Source of the DNA: Zizania palustris
Taxonomy: Eukaryota; Streptophyta; Magnoliopsida; Poales; Poaceae
DNA length: 64,000 bases
Direction of reading: 5' to 3'
Assembly (NCBI GenBank): GCA_019279435.1
Contig: JAAALK010000283.1
Coordinates: forward strand, 62,726,642-62,790,641
Below are positions 21,655 through 30,931 of the stretch, one piece after another. The first letter of the stretch is position 1, and each line of letters opens with the position of its first letter. Made by a program: the position numbers and the translations under genes. Under the pieces are notes generated by a model. That model searched no databases. It saw only the letters and a program-made list of their open reading frames with translations, and was not told the DNA's origin.

Positions 21655-22726
21655 ATATAGCAATCATTCCAAGTGATCTACATGTACCAACTTATGTTCC
21701 CGATAGTTTCTTAATAAAGATCAATCATCTAGTTAATGGCAGACGTCACTAGGTTTATAAATTGTATATTGCATGTATTGTTTATTGTGTTAACAAACTA
21801 AAGCGACATTACCTTACTGTTGTAGTATTTATCAAAAGGATTTTATGATATCAATAATATTTGTGCTCGCGATACCCTCCACATAATGATAGGAGATGGG
21901 TGCACCACTGAGATTGAGGTTGTGAGTTGTGCGGGCGGCGATAGGATATGCCTCCATAAAGGGTGGCATGAATTTAGTAGAAGAGGGGACCTAACACAAG
22001 AGAGCTATTTGGTAATAATAATGGAACAAGCCACATTGACTGTTATGGCCAAATTTTACACTAACTTTGATGATGAGAAGACCCCAACGGCCATCAAAGT
22101 GAGGACAACGATGATAGTGGTATACATCGAGAGTTGATATTACTACACATGCACACTGCATGTTTTGTTTATGTTTTTATCATGGTTTCTTATAATATTA
22201 GGGAAGGGTCCTAATAATGTTACATATATGAAGGGAAAGTGGATAGCCAAGGAGGTCGATACCAACCAAATGGACCAATTGAATCACATCTATTATTTTA
22301 GAAATCTAACAATGTAACTCCATTAAGAAAGACTCTCCTATAAGACATCTTGGCAGGTTTATCCTCCGAGAGTCGATTATATGTCTACACAATAAATAAA
22401 TGATCATCAACAAGAAGTCAGTGGTAAGTTATTTGCACTTGTAGTTGGTTAACTAGATCATCTATATAGATAGCCTTCTCTAATAGGTTTGTTTAAATTT
22501 TATTTTATAGTACTTTTCAAGGCAGTACTGTGAAAAGTATATCACACCTCACCTACTTCACCAGACCACTGAGATTCAAGTGGCAGCAGCAGGGTCAGAG
22601 GCAGTCCCAATTACAGTGCATAAAGCGACGGATGGACGGTGGTATCTAACTAAAGGTTTTGGCCAATTTCTTCACGACAACTTGTTAGAAGTTGACACTG
22701 TGCGTCTTCCTTTTCAACATCAATAA
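21655..22726 (+). pseudogene. B3-domain (REM-like) protein relic
   Basis: Three exon-like pieces. 21655-21750 encodes a short IP..LHVPTYVPDSF segment that could open a B3 domain. 21886-22137 encodes a B3-like half (KGWHEFSRRGDLTQ, then VMAKFYTNFDDE). 22511-22726, after an acceptor-like TTTTATAG, encodes 71 residues of a second B3-like segment (DGRWYLTKGFGQFLHDN followed by LLEVD). B3 domains bind DNA in plant transcription factors; the GW..F...N.L..GD pattern is the hallmark used here. In-frame stops, lack of a continuous model and the absent GD after the first half indicate decay. Confidence 0.5.
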
Positions 22727-22929
22727 TGATGCAATTGAAGTTGTAATGTATATACTGTAAACCTAGGGTATGATGTAATATTAGGTTATAAATATTTTGT
22801 GATGAATTATCTGTGTTTCGTCATAAATTGTCTGTGATGTGTTTTGGAATGTTGGATATGTTGGCTGCCAAATCTTGGGTTTGATTTGGGTTGCAGCATA
22901 AAAACTATTATTTTTTTCAAAATGACCAT

Positions 22930-23110
22930 AACATTAGTGACAGATAATAATAATCAACCGTCCCTGAAGGATTGTTGAGTGACAGATGAATATTGTTACC
23001 TGTCACTAAAGGTTGAAACTATAGTGACATGTTTTATTTATACCTGTCACTAAGGTCCCCTACATCATCAGTGATGGGTCGTAACTACCACCCATCACTG
23101 ATGACTCGTC
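22930..23110. repeat. Short inverted motifs of another CACTA-like family
   Basis: Repeated TAGTGACAG / CTGTCACTA motifs in both orientations (near 22935, 22980, 23005, 23022, 23046), then CATCAGTGATGGGT paired with ACCCATCACTGATG. This resembles the subterminal array of a CACTA element different from the large copies. No terminus or transposase is seen. Confidence 0.5.
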
Positions 23111-23111
23111 T

Positions 23112-23330
23112 TGCTTATAAATAGGCGGGGCACCGAAGTAAATCATCACGCTTTCATTTCGCGCAACCCTAACCCTAACTCACGCCGCCGCTATCACCTT
23201 CTTCATGCTCCTCGCCGCTTCGTCTTTGCTCCTGACCACATGCACCGTCGGCTGTGGTCGGCACACGTGGCCGCCCTACTCGCCGCCACCTTGGTTGCAT
23301 CATCCTCGTTCTCTTTCTAAGGCCGTCATC
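23112..23330 (+). repeat. Promoter-like duplicated segment, copy B
   Basis: Second copy of the segment at 21410-21570, with TATAAATAGGCGGGGCACCG and leader-like GCAACCCTAACCC. A 69-codon frame (23111-23320) is open but matches no family I know. Confidence 0.45.
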
Positions 23331-24459
23331 CTCCTCTTCTTCCCCATCCGAAATGTTATTCGTTGTCTCTAACTAGCTAGCTTTGTTTTAATTTTATTGT
23401 TACAGGGTAAACTGACCTACTGCTTTTAGCCAATTTCTTTAAGATAAACACTGGTTTTAGCCAATTTCTTTGAGATAACACACTCAAAGTTGGCATGACC
23501 ATTGACGGTAGTGTTCGTGCCCGAACGCTACCACGACGTAGTGGTGATCCTTAGGCTTCCCATAGTCGTGCTCCTGTTACCTAGTTGACCGTCTAATTCC
23601 GGTGTCAATTCAAGGATGCCAGTTGCCTAGTTGCAACCTACATGCAAGACAGGTAATCCATAAAAGTCTACTACTGATTAATTAATGTTGCTTCCTTCCT
23701 ATGTATAAAGCAAATATACTCTCATCCATGATGGACAATGAGATCACTTTAGCACCGACGACGACGAGCGAAACAGGTAGATAGGTAGCCAAAATCGTGC
23801 CAGTTTGAATTGGTTTTCATTAGCTCCCATACACTAGCTGCACGCTTATTGGTACGTAGCTGATGGTGTCATGGTGAGTAGCTTATGGTAGACGATTATA
23901 CAAACAAGTCGTGCATGGCTGCCATCAACTGGATATTATACATAAAGTGTGCCACCGCCAGCCTCTCATTTTTTCAGTTTGAAATAGATTAGATTGTAGA
24001 CGATTGACTATTCGACTAAATAGTTTATGGGTTGAATCAAGCAAATTTAATGCTAAAAGGTTAATACCAGCTTTGAAACATCTTTTTTTGATAGTTTATA
24101 CATCAATAGTATCAGATATCAAGAGATATCAAAATTAACACTAAAATTGTTAGTATCCTCCTCCTCGGATACTTTAAAACATATATGATATATCAATCAT
24201 CACACAAAACAGAGTTTAATTTACAGTGTTAAGTGTTGCTCCAAGGGGAGCGGTCAGCCTTTGTGGCTGGTGAATTGACGTCAATTTAAGCATGGGGATG
24301 TTAAAGCTTTTGACATTTACAATGTTAATGAAAATTCTTCCACACGTGAGATGTTTGATTGTAAAAGTCACACGTTGGAGATTAAATAAAATGTAGATTT
24401 TCTTCTTGAATTGATTGCCTCCTTCAGTTTCACCATTGTACGGAACTTACTCCTACATA
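23331..24459. other. Spacer
   Basis: No gene or defined element recognised. Moderately AT-rich. Confidence 0.5.
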
Positions 24460-24464
24460 TATAA

Positions 24465-24867
24465 TGTCATGTGGGGGCGCACATGTGGGGGCGCACGTAC
24501 AGGCGCCGTCGTGACGCGCGCCGTGCGTGTGCCAGAGGAAGCCGCCAGGGGCGGTTAGGAAGAGATAAGGCAGAATAAGAGATTAGTTCAGTTATTGGGA
24601 TTTTGTTAGTTAAGAGATTAGAATGGATTTTGTTAGCTAAGAGATTAGTTTGGTTTCCTTAAATCTAGAATAAGTTAGTTAGGGCTGGGTCGTCTATATA
24701 TACCCATGTAGCTTTGTCTTTTGAGTTAAGCAAGAATTATATTTCCAATCTACCTCCTCTCTCTCAAGCCTGCGGTAGAGGGATTACCTCGCCGGAGAAG
24801 ACAACAGAACGCGACTACGAACTACGTAGCCGCGGTCCGGCTAGTCAGGGGCCTGATGCCCTTGACA
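24465..24867 (+). repeat. 5' LTR of the gypsy element
   Basis: Begins TGTCATGTGGGGGCGCAC and ends CCCTTGACA. A TATA-like CTATATATACCC lies at about 24692-24704. It contains a tandem duplication of a ~17-bp GC-rich segment near the start that the 3' LTR lacks. Confidence 0.93.
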
Positions 24868-26124
24868 ACCTGGTATCACGAGTTCACGCGGTCCTCGCCC
24901 ACTCGCTCCCGCTCCACCGAATTCTCCATCGCCGCCACGCCCTACCAGCCCGTCTCACCATCACCCTCCGCTAATCAGCTCGCTGCGCCACCATCCACCG
25001 CCGCCACGCCTCGCCTGCCCGCAACAAATTCCACCGCCACCAATCCGCCCACCGCCGCCACAACCGTCGCACCACCACCGCTCGTCGCAACAGAAACCGG
25101 TTACCCACCCTCCCCTGCACCCACTCCTACACCGCCGGCCATGGGGAAATCCACCATCGCCGACCTAGCCAAATTATTGCAAAATCTGTCCGCTGAGATG
25201 ATGGCTATGAAGGTTGCCATGGCAGATCTGAAAAAAGAACAAGCCTCCGCGTCATCGGGAAGCAGCGATCGGTCCGAGAACAGGAACAGCACCGACCGGC
25301 CTCCAAGGCTCCAAAAACTGGATTTTCCTCGCTTTGACGGCAAGACCGATACGATGCTCTTCATCAACAAGTGTGAATCGTATTTTCGCCAACAACGCAC
25401 AATGGCAGAGGAGCGCGTTTGGATGGCCTCGTACAACTTGGAGGACGTCGCACAACTTTGGTACATCCAGCTCCAGGAGGACGAGGGTACACCGTCGTGG
25501 GGGCGATTCAAGGAGCTGCTGAACTTGCGGTTTGCCCCCCTCCGGTCGGCCCCACTGTTCGAGCTCACCGAGTGCAGGCGCACAGGCACTGTGGAAGAGT
25601 ACGCCAATAGATTCCAGGCCCTCCTGCCCCGCGTGGGTCGCCTTGACGAAGCACAGCGCGTCCAACTCTTCACCGGCGGACTTCTACCGCCACTCAGCCA
25701 CGCCGTCCGCATTCACAACCCAGAGACACTTGCCACAACCATGAGTCTGGCATGCCAAGTGGAGTTGATGGAGAGCACCCGACCAGCACAACCCCCCAAC
25801 CGAGCGCCCCAGCGCGATCTCTTACCCGCACCCGCACCCGGCCAGCACCTCTGGCGCCCCAACAGCAGTCGGCTCTGCCTTCCCCCGGTGGCCGCCCAGC
25901 AGGGCCGCGGCGAGGGCAACCACGGATGCCTCACCCCAGATGAGATGGCGGAACGGCGTCGCTTGGGCCTATGTTTTAATTGTAACGAAAAATATACTTG
26001 TGGCCATAACAGTTCTGCTAGCACATCTTCTTCCTTGGTGGCATGGAGATTGAGAACGCTGTGGACACCACGGGCGAGACGGAGCACGACACCGAGGCAC
26101 ATTGTTTCTCCCTGCAGGCCGTAG
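24856..26124 (+). pseudogene. gag of the gypsy element
   Basis: Open frame of 422 codons; the true start is probably the ATG at 25141 (MGKSTIADLA). It contains a retrotransposon gag domain (residues ~150-300: FPRFDGKT, WGRFKELLNLRFAP, ECRRTGTVEEYANRFQALLPRVG). A zinc-knuckle-like CFNCNEKYTCGH follows, in which the usual CCHC spacing is altered. The frame then departs from the protease, which continues in another frame from 26043 (MEIENAVDT). The Pro/Ala-rich N-terminus overlaps the LTR and is probably not translated. Confidence 0.8.
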
Positions 26125-26370
26125 CAGGGGTACCCATGGCGGGCACCATGCAGATCACCGTAGCACTCGGTGTCATGTCCCTCGTGGAGTACCGGTCTGG
26201 TGCCATGAACGTCGTCGCCGACACCCTCTCCCGCCGCAACAACAACGAGGGGGAGGTGATGGCTATTTCGGCGCCCCGCTTCGACTTCATCGACCGCCTT
26301 CGCCACGCCCAGGCTACTGATCCAGCCCTAGTCGCCATCCACGCGGAGGTCCAAGCAGGCACCTGTGCCG
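26043..26370 (+). pseudogene. Protease start fused to RNase H end
   Basis: This frame begins with sequence typical of the region between the gag knuckle and protease. At about 26170-26180 it switches directly into the SLVEYRSGAMNVVADTLSRR motif that closes gypsy RNase H. The whole reverse transcriptase, with its YxDD site, is missing. An internal deletion of roughly 1.5-2 kb is inferred. Confidence 0.8.
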
Positions 26371-27663
26371 CCCCCATGGGGATTGATAAACGACATGGTG
26401 GCCTTCGGCGGCTTCCTGTACATCCCCTCAGCATCGCCACTATTGCAGGAGATCGTGGCCGCAGTCTACAACGACGGCCATGAGGGCATCCACCGCACCC
26501 TACACAGGCTGTGGCGGGACTTTCATTTCTATAATATGCGTCGCTTGGTGCAGGATTTTGTGAAGGCCTGCGTCGTCTGTCAGCAGTACAAATCCGACAA
26601 CCTCAGGCCGGCCGGGATGCTACAGCCGCTGCCAGTGCCGGCTACCGTATGGGCCGACATCGGCATCAACTTCATCGAGGCACTGCCCAGGGTGCAAGGC
26701 AAGACGGTCATCCTCTCCGTCGTGGATCGTTTCAGCAAGTACTATCACGTCATCCCATTGGTGCACCCCTACACCGCCGAGTCCGTCGCTAACGCCTTCT
26801 TCGGCGACATCGTTCGCCTCCATGGCGTACCGCAATCCATTGTCTCGGATCGCGACCCAGTGTTTACTTCGGCATTCTGGCAGGAGCTCATGCGACTCAT
26901 AGGGACGAAGCTTTACATGTCGTCCGCCTTCCATCCGCAAACGGATGGCCAGACCAGGGCCGCCAACCGGGTCATCGTCATGTACTTGCAGTGCTTCACC
27001 GGTGACCGCCCCCGACAGTGGCTACGATGGTTGCCGTGGGCGGAGTATACCTACAACACGGCCTATCAGTCATCGCTCCACGACACCCCATTTTGGGTTG
27101 TCTATGGCCGGGATCCCCCGACCATCCGCTCCTATGAGGCCGGCGAGACACGCGTTGCAGCAGTAGCCTAAGAGATGGAGGAGTGCGCTGCCTTCCTCGA
27201 GGACATCCGCTACCGCCTGGAACAAGCACAGGCGGTCTAGAAGCGCGTCTACGACTAGCACCACTGGCCGGTCACCTTCCAGATCGGTGATTGGGCCCTT
27301 CTTCGCCTTCGGCAATGGGCGACAGCATCACTGCCGCGTTCGGCAACAGGGAAGCTCAAGCCTCGATACGTCGGTCCATACCAGGTGACGAAAATCATCA
27401 AAGAGGTAGCCATATGACTACAACTGCCCCCCGGCGCACGTCTTCATGATGTGTTCCATGTCAGCATCCTCAAGAAGTTCGTCGGCGTTCCGCCGGCAAG
27501 TCTGTCGTTGCTGCCTCCGCTTCTACATGGAGCCGTGGTACCCACCCCGGCCAAAGTTACTCAAGCACGGCTAGCCAGGGGTGTCCGCCAGGTGCTCGTC
27601 GAGTGGCAAGGAGAGCCACCTACTTCAGCCACATGGGAGGACCTGGACGACCTCCGTGCATGA
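26365..27663 (+). pseudogene. Integrase and chromodomain-like tail
   Basis: Open from 26365 to the stop at 27169-27171, then broken by further stops. It carries the HHCC zinc finger (GHEGIHRTLHRLW ... CVVCQQYK), the catalytic core with aspartates in VVDRFSKY and SDRDPVF, and the FHPQTDGQT motif. The catalytic glutamate expected right after DGQT is Arg (DGQTRAANR). Downstream come a GPYQVTKII segment, HDVFHVSIL and a chromodomain-like VLVEWQGEP..ATWEDLDDL. The missing glutamate and stops make this integrase inactive. Confidence 0.88.
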
Positions 27664-27713
27664 TTTCCTTCTTTTCAGCTCGAGGACGAGCTGGATTTCG
27701 AGGCGAGGAGAAA

Positions 27714-28116
27714 TGTCATGTGGGGGAGCACGTACAAGCGCCGCCGTGACGCGCGCCGCGCCACAGAGCGTGTCGTGCGTGCACCAGAGGAAGCCGCCAG
27801 GGGCGGTTAGGAAGAGATAAGGCAGAATAAGAGATTAGTTTAGTTATTGGGATTTTGTTAGTTAAGATATTAGATTGGATTTTGTTAGCTAAGAAATTAG
27901 ATTGGTTTCCTTAAATCTAGAATAAGTTAGTTAGGGCTAGGTCTATATATACCCATGTAGCTCTGGCTTTTGAGTTAAGCAAGAATTATATTTTCATTCT
28001 ACCTCCTCTCTCTCAAGCCTGCGGTAGAGGGATTACCTCGCCGGAGAAGACAACGGAACGCGACTACGAACTACATAGCCGTGGTCCGGCTAGTCAGGGG
28101 CCCGACGCCCTTGACA
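27714..28116 (+). repeat. 3' LTR of the gypsy element
   Basis: Begins TGTCATGTGGGGGAGCAC, ends GCCCTTGACA, and is followed by the TATAA target duplication. It has scattered substitutions relative to the 5' LTR, indicating an old insertion. Confidence 0.93.
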
Positions 28117-28135
28117 TATAATGTCTTAAAGTAAA

Positions 28136-28282
28136 GGGTAATTTTACGGTCCTTGAGGAGCTAACAGGAGGTACCACATTTTTCAGTGTTAATTTTGGTA
28201 ACACCTGGTAGCTCATGTGTCAGGAGGTACTAAAATTAACACTGAAAAATGTGTTACCTCCTTAAGGGCTGTAAAATTTATC
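28136..28282. mobile_element. Mutator-like MITE with 9-bp duplication
   Basis: 147 bp with inverted ends (TAATTTTACGGTCCTTGAGG against its imperfect complement) and a 9-bp direct repeat TAAAGTAAA at 28127-28135 and 28283-28291, the size made by Mutator-type transposases. Noncoding. It lies only 14 bp beyond the gypsy element's target duplication. Confidence 0.75.
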
Positions 28283-28531
28283 TAAAGTAAACCTAACATT
28301 ATTGATTGGAAGCTTAAGTCTTACTGCTGTTAGGAACATCCAGTTGACGGTTGCATATCAGGCCGGTTTGGCACTATTGCGACGATGAACCAAAGGACGA
28401 AAATTTGAAGTTCTCTAAATTTGACCGATTTGTAGAAAAATATTCATACAAATACAAAGTAGTTTTATTAAATTCGCCGTAAAATATGTAAAGTTTAAGT
28501 TTAACTAAAATATTAAGTGACATGTAATATA

Positions 28532-29027
28532 AAACGTTGTCAGCAGTTGACTAAAATTATTGTGAATAATTAGTTGTAGTAATTGATTCTTGGCGAGTAA
28601 TTAGCAAGAGGAGGATGTGTTATGACCAGGTGAGTGCATTGCCTTGAGAGCAAAGGCAGCTAGCAGCAGCTTGCATTGTCTCTGGTTTGACTTGGGATTT
28701 AATTAATTCGATGATGGGATGTATTGTATTTTAGTCCGTGCTAAATTTGTTCATGAGTGCTTTGGTCTTTGGTGTGTTTACAATGGACAAATACTCGGAA
28801 TTATCTCGCTTGCAATTTTTAATTGAATAATCTCCAAGCTTGCATGGTCGCATACTCGCATGCATGGATGGCGTTCATGCAAGCACGTTTGTCCTTTGGA
28901 AAGAATTTTTTGCGTGATGTGTTCATACAAATTAAAGTCAAAAACTTAACTGACCGATTTCCAAGAAAGTGCTCAAAAGTTGGTCGCATGGTTCACCGTT
29001 TTTCCGGCGTCTTACGTGTAATAAGCT
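28532..29027 (+). repeat. Diverged direct duplication, copy B
   Basis: Partner of 20515-21250 (motifs listed there). Shorter by indels. No coding region accepted; the 94-codon frame at 28823-29107 has no family resemblance. Confidence 0.7.
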
Positions 29028-29176
29028 GCTGGGTTGGATCAGAAAATACTAACAAAATGTTAATGTTTATTGAAACCCCAAGAGTTCAACAAGAGCACGC
29101 TAAATAAGTGATCGTAAGCTTCTGATCGTACCATTATTTTTTAACTAAGTGTAGTCATGGCAATGTTGATGAGATC

Positions 29177-29470
29177 CAGGGCCGGTCCTGATATTTTTGT
29201 GGCCTGGTACGGAACAAAAAATGGAGGCGCCCATTACAAAATAATATTGAAAAATTTAGTGCCATTAACAAATCTCACACTAATAAGTTTAAATACAAAG
29301 GAGAAATATCTCTAGATTATTTAAAACAATTTATTCTAACAGGCATGCTATTCGTGACTTATGACTAATTTGTGACTGAGTTTTATTAATACTTGTGAGG
29401 CTTATTAGCATACTAAATTTTGGAGGCCCGGTGCGGTCGCACCGCCGGCACTGCCCCAGGGCCGGCCCTG
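29177..29470. mobile_element. hAT-like MITE with 8-bp duplication
   Basis: 294 bp, beginning CAGGGCCGGTCCTG and ending with the inverted CAGGGCCGGCCCTG. A perfect 8-bp target duplication, ATGAGATC, lies at 29169-29176 and 29471-29478. The 8-bp size and CAGGG-type termini are hAT hallmarks. No coding capacity. Confidence 0.93.
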
Positions 29471-29689
29471 ATGAGATCTTATCTGAACTTACTTGCAGCG
29501 CCAAATGAATCTTATTAAGTCGGATCAACGTTTTGTGAAGAAAAAAAAGGCCAGATCAAGGTGCCCAGATGGGCATATTCTTGAGATAAAACATGTAACA
29601 CTTAAGACGTTCAATTGAATGTAACCATATATCTGAAAATTACTTTCAGCCAAGATAACTAGATTCCAATGATGCAATATCAGATTTTT

Positions 29690-30220
29690 TAAAATTTTTA
29701 TTTAAAAAAAAACAAATTTGTACGTCGGATTCAAAAAATTACAAAAATAGTATCAAATCGGCCAACTAGCGCCTAGAACGCGCCCCGCGCCCCCTTGCCT
29801 CCTGGCCCCTCACATCCCGCCCCCGCCCCCTCGCCTGCCACGCCAGTCGGCCCCGCATCCGCCGCCTCGACTCCCGCCCTGCGCGCCACGTGGACGGGCG
29901 GGAGCTGAGGCGGCGGGCGCGGAAGGCAGGGGCCGGCTGGCGCGGGAGGCGAGGGGGTGGGCAAGGGCTTGGGGGCACGCGTGGGCGCGGTCGGCAAGGG
30001 GGCGCGAGAGGCGAGGGGTCGCGGGGGCTAGCGGGAGCGCGCGGGGTGGCATGGCGCGGGCACGGGCGTTGGCTGGGGCGTGGCGCGGCCGGGGCACGTT
30101 CCAGGCGCTAGTCGGCTGCCCATCAGCCGATGGTTGATCGACCAGATGCTATTTTTGTAATTTTTTGAATCCGTCGAACAAATTTGAATTTTTTAAAAAA
30201 TATTATTTAAAAAAAATCTG
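29690..30220. repeat. Large foldback with GC-rich stem
   Basis: The whole ~530 bp folds on itself about a centre near 29890. AT-rich outer arms (TCAAAAAATTACAAAAATAG at ~29730 against CTATTTTTGTAATTTTTTGA at ~30149) enclose inner arms (CTAGCGCCTAGAACG against CGTTCCAGGCGCTAG). The core is a GC-rich imperfect hairpin of CGCCTC.CTCCCGCCC type, longer on the right. The outer arms resemble those of the foldback at 283-555. Open frames on both strands are composition artefacts. It could be a foldback transposon or a small-RNA-producing hairpin. Confidence 0.7.
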
Positions 30221-30931
30221 CAATAATATCATATCTGCTACTGCTAGTGCTCCAGGAAGTGAAATTTAGTGCCAAGTGTATCTCCACGTCAAGAAAAGGA
30301 TTATTTCAAGATTAAATCTAAAGAGTAAAGAGCCAGTTCAATCTTACTCTAAATATAGAGGATTGAAATGTACTTATATGATGGGAGTCTTTCAACCCTT
30401 AACACACTGAAATGTACTAAATTCATTGCTCCATTCAACCAAGTATTTAAGAACTATAAAAGCTGTTGTCTTAGATATCAAAAAAGCGATTAATCTACGT
30501 GATTTCTTCATATCATTAGTTTACTCAATTAAGATTATGGTTTTTACACATGTACATGCACCTACTACCACCATCAAAATGTGCCTCAAGACTAACATTG
30601 ACTTCCAAAATTGAAAACAACCAAGCAATCTTCTATTCGTTGCAATGCACTTGCAAAAAATATCAAAGCACTACGATTGTCAATATGTAATTGTGGATTT
30701 GTAGCATCATCCTTGAGCAACCTATTCATATATCTAAAGAAATAAGGCAAATGAGCAACTCATCAAGTAGGTAAACACATGAAAGCCTGCATAAAAAATC
30801 AAAAGGAAATGTCTAGATGCAGATTAGATTGCACACATACAAGGTGGTTTGCATGACAAGAGAGCAAGAGTGACTCGATTCCGAGCTGTGGGTTGCCTAT
30901 ATTAATTGGGAAATTTGGATCCATGCCATTA
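30221..30931. other. AT-rich spacer
   Basis: No gene or defined element recognised. Confidence 0.5.

Larger units (their letters stand above)
24465..28116 (+). mobile_element. Defective Ty3/gypsy LTR retrotransposon
   Basis: Complete outline: 403-bp LTRs (24465-24867 and 27714-28116) with TG...CA ends, a perfect TATAA target duplication (24460-24464 and 28117-28121), an iMet-type primer site (TGGTATCA at 24871) and a polypurine tract (GAGGCGAGGAGAAA) before the 3' LTR. The interior is only ~2.85 kb: gag, a protease start, then integrase and a chromodomain-like tail. The reverse transcriptase and RNase H core is absent. The 5' LTR has an internal short duplication and the 3' LTR a small insertion, so equal length is coincidental. 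The order gag-(pol)-int fits gypsy, and the tail suggests a chromovirus-type lineage. Confidence 0.95.

Noticed and set aside
29766..30111. Pro/Arg/Gly-rich frames of 70-95 codons on both strands
   Set aside because: They lie in the GC-rich stem of the foldback and mirror each other.
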